From Urophycis tenuis (lineage: Eukaryota; Chordata; Actinopteri; Gadiformes; Phycidae): DNA of 64,000 nucleotides. The stretch spans positions 1,769,810 to 1,833,809 of the forward strand of contig JAXIVH010000015.1 in the NCBI GenBank assembly GCA_036785325.1. Direction: 5' to 3'. The notes below the pieces were generated by a model. The model was not told the DNA's origin, searched no databases, and saw nothing but the letters and a program-made list of their open reading frames with translations. The position numbers and the translations under genes are program-made. This document shows, in pieces, positions 38,578-51,800 of the stretch; positions within the stretch are counted from its first letter, which is position 1, and every line of letters starts with the position of its first letter.

Positions 38578-41500
38578 CCATTTCTTTGAGGCGGTGGATG
38601 ACACAATGGTGGGTGCTCCCTAACTATCGTAATCATCCTCTTCACACTGCCTGTCAGCAGAAAACGCACTCTGAGCTTACGAGCAGTGAATAGCGAAGGA
38701 GCCATAAAAAGATTGGCCCTGTAAAGTGCTAACCAGCATTTTTTTCCTGATAGTTTGAAGCCACTTTCCAGTAGTGTGCAGAATAAATGGAATTCATATG
38801 GGAGTCATTGAGAGGTGTTTCAAAATACAAAGTCAAATTATAATGTGGTGCTGTTCTTTTGACGCACAACAGTCGTCAGATCATTGTTTGATAGTCAGAT
38901 GAATGTTGAGGATGGAATTATTGGGTTTTTCCAAAACCTCAGCATTTGAACTTTGTTTGAACGGAGTTCAGACCCTGAAGATGTCCAGACCTGTTGTAGT
39001 TTTACTGTCTTTATGTAGGCTGATTCTTTTGGAAATGTTGGTATGTATGATGCCATGGATCCGGTTTCGACTTCCAAAACGTCTGTGGTTTCTCTACAGG
39101 GAACTGAATGATATGACATATGATACGCTCATGTATAACATAAACTATTATAATACGTAATACATATATGAGAGTAGATTTAACCTCAGTACACTTTTCT
39201 ACATATGAACTCTTTGACATAAATAATACAACAGAAACGTAATGGAAACCTACCTATCACCCTGAATGTGAAACCATTACTGACACTGGATGCTGAACAA
39301 CCCCCTTCATCTATTAACCTCCAGACACTATGGAAAGCGTAACCACCAGGGACAATAAACTTTTAATAGTGGCGAGAAGACATCTACAGGCAAGAGCATA
39401 AAGTAACAGTTGTAAAATGTCAGCTCTCAAATTCCTGTCAAAATGCTCACTATGTGGGTCTACCTATGAGATCCATAAAGAAAAAAGGTCCCACGTGAAT
39501 ATTGAGTCAACAGCTCAACACACACTATTATTAAGGCTCTAAGCCCAGTCAGTCAAGGGATGACTGTCTATGATTCAGCCCTAGCTTAGAGCAAGGATCA
39601 CACCGTCAATTGGGCACAATATGTTAGTCTTGGTTTTTATGATGAAGGAAAATGTGATGAACATGTCTCCTAAACCTTTCTTCTTATTTTGTTTAAAGTA
39701 AAGCCTCTTTAGTCAAACAGACAGAGAGCAATTACTCAGAAACACATATCAAGCCAGCACACCTGGATTACTGGGGCACACACCCAGGAACATTTAACAG
39801 GTTCTTGTACCTTGTTTTTGGCAGCAGGGATTGCTGTGATTCACATGGTCAATAAGTGCATGGAGAAGATTTTCAGCAGTAGGCGCAGCAATGTTCAGAG
39901 ATATTTTTTTTAAGGAGATGCTCTCCTTGCAACACCAACTGAACAGAAAGTAGTAATAGTGGTATGAGTAGTAGGCCTAGCTGTTGTAGAGGTAGTAACG
40001 TTATACATGCTTATCCCTGAATTGCCAATACAGTATTTAAGCAGTATTATAGGTGTTGTATGTTTTTTAGATTTCTAGAGCTATTATTTGAGTGTAATTG
40101 GTACATTCCATACCACGGTTTCCGGAAAGAGACAAAGGTAATCACATACCGAAGAATGATTGAATTATCTGTTTTCTATCCAGGGGTTAAATTATCTAGG
40201 TTAAGATACAGAAAGAGAAAGCTGGGGAATAACCTTTTTAACTACAGGGTGAGAGCTTTGTAGTTCATAGGAAAATACATTTTCCACCACATAATGACAT
40301 AATGAGTCAAGTACCAACACAGGTATTAAAGGAATTAAAGAGGCACGCTAACTGTTGACTTGTACTAGGCAAAATGAAATGTACCTGCAAATGTTCATGA
40401 AAAGTACTTGCACCTAGGCAAGTATGCCTAAGTGCTGTAGGCCTATTCTGTAATATGTTAAAGTAATTATTTAAATGAGTATGTTATATGGTCTCAGGGA
40501 AGCTACACTGTGGGTTAAGGAGGCGTAGCATACAAAATAACCATATACACAGGTGTTGGCCTATTCATTTTGTGGCAGCCTTATAGATCCTCCTTCCTGC
40601 TCTGGGGGTCCCTGTTGAGCAGGTCAAATGCATTACAGCACTAGAACATATAGGAAAACAGCCCTGGTGGAAACATATTGCTTGCCAAAGGTTTCCTGAA
40701 CTCTTACTTTGTGGTTGTTTTTAATTCTCATATTCCGCTGGACAGCACATTTGAAAATGTAACCCAATGATATGTAGTTTTACTGTATGCTAACACTGTG
40801 TCTGTAAGATTAATCATCAAACGGTTGTAGAATAATTTTCTTTCAAGGCATGATTGTGAAATGCATCTGTAGCAGTCAGCGACTTGAAGTTATCAGTATT
40901 ACAATAACCAAAAAATAGCAGCAGTAAACATAAGTAGCCTATGTGGAAGGACCATTCAAGCACAATGGAAAACATCAGCAGGTCGTCCATGTAACTCAAC
41001 AGGCCATACTGCTACTGTGGTTTGGTTCATTATCTCGCTCTGGTTAAGTCTTCAGACACACTATCCGGTAAACTGCATTCATGTCACACAGCTGCACACG
41101 TTAATGACTTCCCACCCCCGATGGAAGAAGGCTCACAGCTGGGATAGTGGCAAGCATATTCACCTTGAAAACCAGTTATTGTGAAGTAAATACATGATGT
41201 ACAAGACGGCTGACTCCCTCTATGTATCACTCGTCAATGTTTTCACTTCCTGAAAGAAACCCACGTTGTGAAACAGACCAAAGTATTTCCGTCAATAGCC
41301 TATATTTTTGAAAGCCATCATGATTATTATGACTTAGTTTCGATTATAGTTTGACGAAGCAATGACAATGTATAATACGGTTACGTTGCAATAACATGAC
41401 TGTAATAGCAGTAGAAGAAGCGAGTCCAGGATGCAGTTCAACTTTCTCTTATTCTCTACTTCCCTCTGGTGGTACAAGTCCACATCGCCTGACTGTCGCA

Positions 41501-41656
41501 AAAATCGTTGCAATTAATTAATCAATTTATAGAACGTAATTATACAATGTACATTCGTGCTGGGACCTTTCAAATATGTGTTGATTATCTTTTCTGCATT
41601 ACAATTGGTAGGCCTTAATCTTTTTATTTCCTGCATTAGTTTAAAAAAAAATTGTA
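38578..41656. other. non-coding stretch, no gene seen
   Basis: AT-rich unique DNA. By synteny the first exons of ralgps1 on the minus strand could lie here, but I recognise none of its RasGEF-domain residues. Confidence 0.45.
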
Positions 41657-42099
41657 TGTTGATAGTGAGGAGATTGTTGTTGATGCCGAAGAACAAGAAG
41701 TGCCAGGAACTCTATATAGTTTAAGCTGAAGTTGTTTATTGGTCTCGTAGGCCTACGAGGAGAAGCAGAGGATTTCATCGAGCAAGAGATTTATGCGTGA
41801 ATCTTCCTCAGTTGCTTTTTCCCTGCTCTCGGAGACAGTGTGTCTTATATACAAGTCCCAAATGGGAACAGCATAACAGGAGTGTCCCATTCTGATTGGC
41901 TTATAATGTATGAAGATTACATGTTACTAAACAGATTTGACATGACGTAGGTGTATCCTTCAATCACTTTATGTTATCTCTCCATGTTCCAGAGAGCCAG
42001 ACTTAAAGTCGCCAAGAGGAATACAATATTCACTATGTCCTTCTTCAGAACGTCAGATCAACCTAACCCTACCATTGCTAAATAATATTTTTCCTAACA
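41657..42099 (-). mobile_element. solo LTR, retrovirus-like, 443 bp
   Basis: Read on the minus strand, it starts TGTTAGGAA and ends CTATCAACA, so it has TG...CA ends with a short TGTT/AACA inverted repeat. Promoter order fits an LTR: CCAATCAG (41,892-41,899), TATATAAG (41,844-41,851), then AATAAA (41,735-41,740) about 105 bp further on, then a U5-like segment. No gag, pol or env frame and no second LTR are visible, so I call a solo LTR left by recombination. The flanks do not show a clean 4-6 bp duplication, so exact ends are uncertain. It could belong to an endogenous retrovirus or a Gypsy-type element. Confidence 0.65.
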
Positions 42100-42189
42100 T
42101 ATGTCCTCAAGAGCAAATTTCAAGGCAGGCCTATTCCTCAAGTAATACACATTGCATTTACAAAAGACATATAGACGACACAAGGGTAG

Positions 42190-45100
42190 AGCCAAATCAG
42201 CATCTTTATTTTACAAACAAAACACATTCTTTTGACATTTTTTTTGTATAATAAAAAAGCAATTTACAAGCGTAAGAACCAAAATAAAGCAGCACAGAAT
42301 GATTATGAGTAAAATATATAGAATTTGAATAAATATATTTTTTTATCTCATGCTATAAAATAAATTCATAAATGGCAAGTTAATAGATACAACACCAGCT
42401 CTAGCTAGCTTCATTTACTTCATAGTTGTACAAAACAGTAGAGTTCTGAGGTTCACAGTTGGGTTGTGAGGTTGTGTGTAGAGTGGAGAAGACAGGAGAT
42501 GGCCAGACCTGCGTTCGAGGTTAAGTCTATGGTCTCCAGTGTCCCTTGGGCTTTAGCTCTGGAAAACACAGGATCGGTAAGATCTTGAGGCAGACTGTTT
42601 GGGAACCACTGACTTGAGGACTTGTTCACCTGAAGAAAAGTGCACATTTACACTACATGGACACAAGCTGTATGTCCATCAATGGGACCACTTTTTTTTT
42701 AAACGCTAAAGACCCTGAGTTCTAGGTTTTTGTTGATGTGTTTCCTTTTTCCTTTGTCACCAAATACGAGCTAGAGACATACGCAGGTAGAGATCAGGAT
42801 GTGTCACAATAAAAAAAAAAAGACATAGGCCAAAGAAAGGGCCTCTAAACCAGCCTTCTCTTCCTGACAGACCGGGTGATCCAAGGTCTCAGTGCCAGCA
42901 GGCAGATGAGGAGGGGTGAGGGAGACCAATACAACTTAACATGGAAACAGATTGTCACTCCTAAACAGTGGCTTTACAGCCCCCAGAAAATCCCTTTCAC
43001 TCTTTAAAAACAGCTGGATGTCCAACTCTGACCAGTGCCATGTATTGTGTTGCAGTTCACCGACCGATTCAAAGAGCGTGAATGGATGCTTAACCTGGCA
43101 TAACAGCGAGCAACAAGAGCTGTCTTTACATTACTGAGGAGGAAGTCATCCTGTCCAAATTTAAGGGAAGAAACTAACAAATTACATCTAATCTAAATCA
43201 AATTTGCCCAGGTGTAACTTCAATTCGACAGCTCCCTGACATTGTCATTGTTAAAATACTTGGCAAGCCATGATCTCAAATAGGCTTGATGACCCAAACA
43301 CAACACACTTAAAAATATTATTGCTTTTTCTTTTGTATAATACACAGTGGACAGAAACTGACAGAACAAAAACCTATGGAAGACTTAAGATTATTCGTTT
43401 TCCAAGCCTGTACCAGTGTTAGTAAACTACCTGAAGTGTGTCTATTATAAAAGGAATAGGGCAAGCTGCAAATTCCAAAAGTAGTCCAACACGCTTCCCT
43501 GTAAACACTGGTTTAATTGTTTTGGGCCCACTAATATGCCTCTCAATCATCTTGAAAATGTAGAGCAGAAAGTCAATGTCAGTTTATCATGATCTTGTGT
43601 TTGCTTAATTTAACTAGATTTGGGAATAAGTCACCACTCACCTAAAATATGGGATATCATAACAAAAAAAAACCTGACAAGTTTATAAAGCACCATATAT
43701 CAGGGAACGGTCTGCTAAATCAAGTGATTAGACCACAATACCTTTGAGGGAGGTTCCAATGATTAGCGATTTCTGGTGGAATCCATCAACTGATCTTTAC
43801 AAGGCTGTGCCCAATGACACAAATACAAGAGAAATCATCTTAAAATTACAAAACATCTACTTGCATTTTTTTGTATATACAATTTTGTGGGCGGGTGATG
43901 TGCAATTCAGCCAGTATCTAAGGGCAAGCTTGGCGTTTCTCTATAGAGTAATGATTTTTAAATTTAAGCATCTGCCAAATCGTGAAAGGAGCTGTTCCCT
44001 GGCTGGATGTTGCATCACATCTCACACTCATCTCATTATTGAAATGATTGATACCAAAAAAGAAGATTATTTAGATTGTCCTCAGTGCTAAGAGAGGAAA
44101 GACACAATACAACTGCAGTCTCTGTGCATGGGGCAATGCTGTAAAGGAGTGTCTCATTTAAGAGTTATTCAAAGCATTTAAATTAAACTTCATTACATTA
44201 TGGGGACAAAAGCAATCTAATGATAAACTAAACTAGACCAGGGCTAGGACTTGAAGTAGGAGCACTTTACTCTGCTGTTCCTAATTTCCCATTTTGTTTA
44301 AAGAGAAAACAAGCCATTTGATTCTTACCTCTATTCTATCTACATAATTATCAAGGAGGCACAGACATTTAAGTGCCAGCATCTATCATGAAAAGCAAGT
44401 GGCAAGGCACTACATTTAAGATGCCACTTTGTGTTTTTGAATTGTTTTCATTGGCCTTTAAACAATTAGAATACTTATTGCACAATCTATGATATTGTTA
44501 GCTATATTATGGCTTAGTTAAGAATATTACCTAAACATAACTAATCTTTTTCTAAAATTTTTTGTAGACAAGCAACTGCTGTAAGCGGATGGACCTATAC
44601 ATTCCTTAACAAGAACTGGGGCCGGAAACCAGAGTGGGTCTTCATTAAATGAAGACCTGTTCATCAAGAAAACCATTCATGTAGCCATTTTAAATTATTG
44701 TTCAAATTTGCCCATTAGATACATCTTTGGTGTAAACTCTTGGCACATGTTTGTACGCCTTGTTATTAAGGACTTATTGACAATACTGCAAGCAGACCAA
44801 ATTTCTTTCAGGGAAAGTTATAAGAAAAAAAAAACCCTCTTGCAGAACAACTTGGTGATGAAAGAGTTGCTGTCAAACTGCCATATTGCAGCTGGGCAAA
44901 AGCGGACTTAAGGAAGCAAACGTTCAACGGAAAAGTACTTAAAAAGAAGATAAAGTTTACCTTCTTCAAACCAGGTTGTCCTAGAGATACGTACACCATA
45001 AAATAATGAAGAGCTAGTATACACATTTTTCTTGAATTCCCCTAAAGCATTGGGGTACCTTAATAGTGTCTTAAAATGCCAAACCCAGGTTGTGTGCACA

Positions 45101-47290
45101 TATTCAATACAAATCTGCACTGGTGGTGTGACAAAGTACAAAAATAAAAAGACAAATGTCGAAACTTTTGAATCTTCCCAACAAACAAATGCTAAAACCA
45201 TAAAATAAAACCTCACAAAGTGAAGACAAAATTAAAGATTTTGAATCAGCTGGACAGGACAATAAAATGGTTATGGCAGTTGCCCTTTCAAAATGTTTGT
45301 CAAACAAGTATTGAACAAAGAGCATTGCTGTGATTGGATAAATGCTCTTACCCTTAAGTGCCATTACAATGCATTGCCTATTAATGTATTATTTTAAAGC
45401 TCAATAGAAACACAAGCTTCTAATTATTAGTCAGACAAAATCCCTACTTCTAAAGATCCAAATGGCATAAGCAAAATGCCATTGCAAAGAATATCTAGTG
45501 GCAAAGAGTTGCCAAACTTGTGTAAATAATGTGAATTTAAAATAAACTTTTTTTTAAGTCAACTTCTCCCCTGTGAAAAAATGTGGACGCCAAGAAGGCG
45601 AGTGAAGTGGAGATTGTTCAAAGTTTGCCCTCACAAGACAACCAGGGGCTACCTACCACTGTCATCAAACTGCTGCTCTAAGAGTTAAGACCGACATGAG
45701 CATCCTTTCCACTTGGTCAGCATCCAAGCCACTCCCTTGTCCCACAAAGTGCACGGTGACTTTGGCTCACCAGCTACGCATTAAAACCTTCTGCTTCTCT
45801 GAGACCTAACCCATACTGCGTCGGGACCAATAGCATACAATTAGATTGGCATCAGGAAAATATGGTTGTAAGTCACCTGCCTCAAGGTAGAGAACAAATA
45901 TCACAGCTGAAATGATCCTGCTATTAAAACAATAATAATCTAGGACATAGTCAAAATAAAAAAAACAATAACCCATAGTTTCTATTAGAGAAATAAAAAT
46001 GTGGAGGTATACCATTTCAAGATGGCTGAGATTCCTTTCTTCTTTCTGTTTGCATATTATTAAAAGTAGTATACTTTAAAGAAGTAAATGAATAGATCCA
46101 TAGTTGTTCCTGCTGTGCTGAAATAATAAAGATACATTTGTTGTCTCTGTAAAACAGACTATTAATCTATAGGTCCCCTACCACCGCCACCCACCCACCC
46201 ACCCAAAGAACAACAATACACATAATAGTGAAGTAGTTAGGTATAGAACTTCCATCAGAATAATGAACACTGCAAATGACTGAACTGTATGAGGATAGCA
46301 TTTAAAATCCTCACACCTTGGTCACCAGAATGTGAGCTCCAGTAGTGATATGAATTCTGAAAACATGTTGCAAAACCCCAAAACGTGGCCAGAGAGCCAG
46401 CACAAATCATGTGTTGAATGTGTAGAGGGCAGGTCTCTTAACCGGATTCCTTGCTGTCCAATACAAATACACTTAGCTAACAATTTGTATGCATTCATAC
46501 CATAGCACCTTCTTCGTCGACAATTCCACCTGGCTGACCGTGAAAACATTTGAACAAAGGACTTAGTCCATAAGCCATACAATCAGCAAGGAATATTTCA
46601 CTTTAAGTATCAAGGCTTTGTGTTGAGGAAAATGCTCTGTCCAGGTTTTGGCAATGGAAAACAAGCAACCTAACAATTACAAACCAAACAGACAAAAAAA
46701 ATAACACAAAATGGAACCAAAACAGATTTTAAAATTTGAACACTTCGGTTCCTCGTAGGTTCTTGGCTATGAGGTAGAACCTGGTGGAGTTTCGTAAAGA
46801 CTGTCATGAATATGTAGTTGTAAAATGAGGTATTGAACGGATATGTCACACGAAGCGTTGCACTGTCAGAAAATCATTCCTTGTGAGTAAGTGGCCGCCT
46901 TATGGCCACATGTGCAAAAACAGGTCAGGTAAAAAGATGATATGACAAGCATCTTACCAGAGCTTTCACATTATCAATTATTGCAACATGCCTATATAAC
47001 TCTGTAATTATGTTTTTAAAAAACATGGAAAGATTAAAAAAAGAAAACAAAAAAGGGGGCCTTGATTATTGGGACCTCCTTAAAAATTGTAAATCGTTAA
47101 TCCCTTTCCTTTGAAATAATCAAACTTCAAAAAAGCACCCATTGTTCCTTTGAATTCAACAATCGACTTTCACAAAACGGACAGTATCCCTTTATGCAAT
47201 ATTGAACCAAAGTTGAGGTTGAGGAGAAACAAAAAAGGTTTAGGTTAAAATTGAAATATTTCTTAAAGCTTCCTTATCCAAAAGCGTGGC
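42190..47290 (-). other. zbtb34: probable long 3' untranslated region of zbtb34
   Basis: The roughly 5.1 kb after the zbtb34 stop is AT-rich, almost free of microsatellites compared with the rest of the window, and has no recognisable gene. A minus-strand AATAAA lies at 42,207-42,212. Long 3' regions are known for ZBTB34 in mammals. The end is inferred, and earlier cleavage sites may also be used. Confidence 0.5.
42207..42212 (-). terminator. zbtb34: candidate polyadenylation signal of zbtb34
   Basis: AATAAA on the minus strand inside GTAAAATAAAGATGC. Its proximity to the end of the low-repeat block suggests transcript end near 42,190. Confidence 0.4.
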
Positions 47291-48811
47291 CTAATAATCA
47301 CATCCGGACGCTTGAGCTTCTTCTGGGCTGCACTTGGCGCTCTCCTCCGCATCGTTGGCCTGCGCCTCCTCTGTGTATTGGCCGTCGAAGGCAATCCTCT
47401 CCGAGCTATCCTCTGGGTCCTTCTGAACAGAACTCCCCTCCGGAGAGTCCACATGGTTGCTTCCCTCGGACGCCCCCAAGTGCTTCTTCCTCAGGTGCTG
47501 GTTCAGGGTGCCCTGAAATGGGAAGCATTTGCCACAGATCTGGCAATGGAACGGTTTGTTGTCCGTATGGCCACGTATGTGGTACTCCAGCTGGTCTTTC
47601 CTTGTGTACTTTTTACCACAGAACTTGCACACGAACGGGGTGATTCCCATGTGCAGGCGCATGTGGCGGTCCAGGCTGCCTTTCTGGTTGAAGGTCTTTC
47701 CACAGTAAATGCAGATGAGTCTTTCATTGTACGGGTACCACTGGCTCCGCAGGCTACGCTCTCGCACGTCATTCTCCAGACTTGCAGAGCCCAGGGCCGG
47801 CTCAACATCTTCTGAGCCAGGTTTGACGCGACTCAGCACCGCGGCGGGGATGGCCAGAGGACGCTTGGCCCTCGCTCTCCCGCCTCTGTAGCCACTGAGT
47901 ATGGAGCGAGAGGGACTGGAGCCGCTGAGGCTCACGAAGCAAGGGGAGGACAGCCCTGAGTAAGAGTAGGCAGTGGACTGGATGACCGGCCCATAGGAGC
48001 CCACGCTGACGGCCAGAACCTGCTCCCCATCCACCATCTCTGTGTGGTATCCATCATCACCAGCAGAGGAGCTGTCAGAGTAAGAGGGCCTGTCCGTCTT
48101 CTCCACCTTGACATGGACGTCTGTCACTAGCCCGTCCTTGCCAATCAGCTCCACTTGTTCCATTTCTCCTTCAATGGGGGCGTCTTGCTCCGACACATCA
48201 TCACTGCTACCTCGGTCGGACTGGCCTTCCTCTTGCTGCTGCCTTATCCTGGCTGGCCCTTTCACTGACAACTCGCCGCGAGCCTCCACCAGGCCTGCCT
48301 GGCTTGGTCGGGAGTAATACGGGGGGGAGATCTGGGTAGGGTTCACAAAGAGGTTGCTGTCGTTGACACCGTTGGGGCTGCTCTGGGAGCCTTCCTTCTC
48401 TGGGCTGCCGACTGGGAGGCTGATCTTGGAGTGGATGGTCTCCAGGATTTGGGTGCACTTGTCAATAATGGCCTGCATCTGCAGGAAGCTGGCAGCGGTG
48501 AGGAAGCTGATGACATCCTTGAGCTGCAGGGACATGTGACCAGTATAACAGAAGCCCAGGAGCTGCTCAAACACCTCAGGGCTTTTGATGACCGAGATGG
48601 AAAGGCCACTCATGGTGCTGAGGGCCGAGTGGTCACGGAAATAGGGCGAGCTCGCCGCCAGCACCGCTTTGTGAGCGCGAAACGGCTGACCCTGAATGTG
48701 AACGATGATGTCACACAGCTTCCCTTGCAGCCGCAGTTCATTGAGCTGGCTCAGGACAGTGTTGCTGAACTCAGGCACGTCAAACTCTATGTAGTTGCTG
48801 CCCTCGTCCAT
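47291..48811 (-). CDS. zbtb34: Zinc finger and BTB domain protein 34
   Basis: A nuclear DNA-binding protein of the ZBTB family; mammalian ZBTB34 is described as a transcriptional repressor. The coding sequence is one exon of 506 residues. Residues about 20-128 are a BTB/POZ dimerisation domain (LRLQGKLCDIIVHIQGQPF, RAHKAVLAASSPYF, SFLTAASFLQMQ). The middle is acidic and serine-rich with a conserved PSYSDSSSAGDDGYHTEMVD. Three C2H2 fingers follow at about 363-385 (CIYCGKTFNQKGSLDRHMRLH), 391-413 (CKFCGKKYTRKDQLEYHIRGH) and 419-442 (CQICGKCFPFQGTLNQHLRKKH). An acidic C-terminal tail ends at 47,291. The chosen ATG lies 33 bp inside the exon, after an acceptor (TCTAACAG|GCTGCC) whose first exon base is 48,844. 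Human ZBTB34 matches closely over the BTB domain and fingers. ZBTB43 is the nearest paralogue, but the finger and SDSS motifs favour ZBTB34. Confidence 0.95.
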   Translation of the reverse strand: MDEGSNYIEFDVPEFSNTVLSQLNELRLQGKLCDIIVHIQGQPFRAHKAVLAASSPYFRDHSALSTMSGLSISVIKSPEVFEQLLGFCYTGHMSLQLKDVISFLTAASFLQMQAIIDKCTQILETIHSKISLPVGSPEKEGSQSSPNGVNDSNLFVNPTQISPPYYSRPSQAGLVEARGELSVKGPARIRQQQEEGQSDRGSSDDVSEQDAPIEGEMEQVELIGKDGLVTDVHVKVEKTDRPSYSDSSSAGDDGYHTEMVDGEQVLAVSVGSYGPVIQSTAYSYSGLSSPCFVSLSGSSPSRSILSGYRGGRARAKRPLAIPAAVLSRVKPGSEDVEPALGSASLENDVRERSLRSQWYPYNERLICIYCGKTFNQKGSLDRHMRLHMGITPFVCKFCGKKYTRKDQLEYHIRGHTDNKPFHCQICGKCFPFQGTLNQHLRKKHLGASEGSNHVDSPEGSSVQKDPEDSSERIAFDGQYTEEAQANDAEESAKCSPEEAQASGCDY

Positions 48812-48844
48812 GTCTTGGATGTATCTCTCCAGTGTGTCGGCAGC

Positions 48845-51800
48845 CTGTTAGAAAGACAAAAAAAAAGGTGCAGAAAAGGAAAACGATGAGTGGCAAACGA
48901 AATCTTTATTTTTAAGACATGATAACGACGTCTCAGGAGTCCTCGTTTACATCTAAGAGAATTAAGATGAGATGAGAAGAAAGTGGTGCCTACTTGATCA
49001 CCCCTTAAAATATACGGTGGTTTCAGGGGATTAACACAGAAGGCAGTATTGCAGATAATTATTCCTAATCAAGCTGAGGATGACAGCAGTAGTGCAGTAA
49101 ATCAGGGTGAATGCTTAATTTGCTAAACAGAACCTTTCACAATTAATATCTAAGCTTCCCATATACATAATTTGCTAATGTTTATTTCATGGAGTCAGAG
49201 AGAGCCAAGAACAAAATACAGTGGTTTATGGTTCCCAATGTTCTATCATGCCGACATGGTTCAGAACAAACTCTGACATTTACATTCACAAGAGAGATTG
49301 GCCTGTACTAAATGTTGAATTTCTTTTCCTTCACTAGGTTCTGTTCAGCCTGTTCTACAAAACTACTACCCTGACTATACATCCAAAAAGTAAAAAACAC
49401 ACCAGATTTTTGTTTTCACATTTTGTATAATTGAATTGAAAAGAAGACATATAATATTTGTTCATGATTCAGGCGTGAGGAGACGTCTGTACTGAAATAG
49501 GCACCGCACTTGTGCTTCAAATATGTTTGTCTGATGTTCACTGTTGAGGAAAGTATTTATGAACATACTTTCTGACAGAACCATGGAGGTTAGTGCAACT
49601 AAACATACATGGGATATAAAACTGGCAAACAAAATGATGTATCAGATGAACAATTGCGATTATATTTTAACCTAGGTGAATGATCAGACTAAAGATTCTC
49701 AAAACTAAGCCTGCATCAGTTGACTTCCCTCTCACACTGGCAAAAAAATCTTCTGTGCGTTCAAACATGTGTCAACAAATTGACAGTGTGAATGTCTTTT
49801 GCCAAGACACCTGCACACCAAAACTAGAGTCTAGTCCTGGCACATAGAGAGGCAGCAAAACTGACACAAACAGGGGAGTCTTGTTTGATTTCAAACTGCC
49901 TTTACTTGCAGCAACGATGCAGAGCATGTCGGACATATCAGGGAAGTTTGCCAAAACCATCAGCACTCAATTGAGCTCGGCTGAAAGGTTGCCAGAGAAT
50001 GTGTGCTCCGTGGTTGAGATGAACCCTCTATGGGTCACATGTATGCCTCACGTGGGGAAAACCAACCACGATGCAGCGGATCTAATGAAAACTCCACTTT
50101 CACACCAAGCAATGGGCTTAATTTACTTGACCCAGCTCGTCTACCTAACCTAAGGCATGTTGTTTTAACAGCCATTAAAAACCTTGAGCAGCATTTGACT
50201 TAGAAGGACTGTGACAGCGTTACAATGGCTTGGCTGCGGTTGTAAAATGGATGCAACACCAACGAATAGTCAACAGCTTAGAGATGCCACTTCGAACACT
50301 AAAAAGACATGAAAATGTGATATGGGAGGAATGAAAGCCAGCAGGGGGAAAAATGCTTTCTTCAACATCAGCAACATTTTGCCCATTTTGTAAAACAGCT
50401 TATGGGGCGAACTGAGCAAGAATTGCCTAATAAGCAAAGGATTGTAGAGGCATTCAAATAAAAAAATATGGTCTATGTAGGGCTGCTACAAACTGTAATT
50501 GACAAAATGAGTAAAAAAAAACACCAAACACAAATTCAAAGTTGAACTCAAGGTTTTGTGGCTTGACCCATCCCATTTCATTTCTTGCGTTTCATTAAGA
50601 CCACATGCAAATCCTCACATTTCAGGTATTTTATGTCAGCTGAGTTGTTACCGTAGCACAATTTCCACAAACACCCTTGACTATAATGCAGACTTTAATT
50701 GAACATTTGTGGGTAAATAAATATTTCTCTGCAGACATGTGGCAGAACCGTTGTCCTTGGGGAATATAAGTAATATGTCCATGGGCCAATAACTACCTCA
50801 GCTGATCACCATGTGTAATGTGGTGTTATGGCTGTGCAGTAAGAGTTTCATGGGCCTACGGTTTGATTCTCAACTGTATTTTAAGTCGCAATGTATAAGA
50901 TTGAGCCCCTCCCAGTTATTGGCAGGAGCCTTTCAGAACTCAAAATGGTTAAGTTCAGTGCACTAACTTGCTGTGCAACTGTGTGACGCAAACTGGCGTA
51001 GCTCGGCTGGGTGGGTGGCGCAAGTGTAGACAGTAAGCTTACAGTAGGAAACAAAGAGAGGTACAGGCTGGTACATTGTTGTGTTAATTGTACAATATAT
51101 CAGTTATACAATGTGGTTTTAACATTACTAAAATCCCTATCTATCAGTTGAAACATTGCAACCTTAATTAATTTCACACAATAAACACAACAAATTGTTC
51201 CAGTAGACATGGCCATCTGATTGCTGCCGGTTTTAATGTTGGTAGTGTGGAGTGGTAGTTTTTGCTACCATATGATCGGTTTCAGCCACAGCACAAAGTA
51301 CATAACTGTCATTACCTAGCCAGTCTGCTGGCAGGTGAACAACAAGGAGACTTTCTATCCCTGGCTAAAAAGCATGCACTGCCAAAGTTGGCAACAAATC
51401 ATTCTAAAAGCTAACAATTTGATGTGAATCTGGCACCATTGTTATTGGACAGGCTGATATTGTTTGCACCTTGATTGGGCTAGCCAAAAAGGACCACAAC
51501 TATAATTTGTGCCAATCACAACTGTTTGGTGGCCAACAGAAACGGTTTCCTCCCAACATGGCGACATTTTGGTTACCACAGACACAGGATTTTGCTTACC
51601 TATAAGCATAGTTCAATGCATAACCAGTTTGGCATACAAAAAAAAAAATCAAGATCTGTTAAAAAAACTCAAGACCCAAGATCTGTTATCCGATGCATCC
51701 ATGGTATATCAATCTGATGATGCAATGTTCATAGTTGTGTTTATCTTCAACTGGTATGTTTACAATAGGTGCATGCTTCCTGAATCTGCACACTACATCT

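Noticed and set aside
47312..47815. 167-residue plus-strand open frame
   Set aside because: It is the antisense shadow of the zbtb34 zinc-finger exon.
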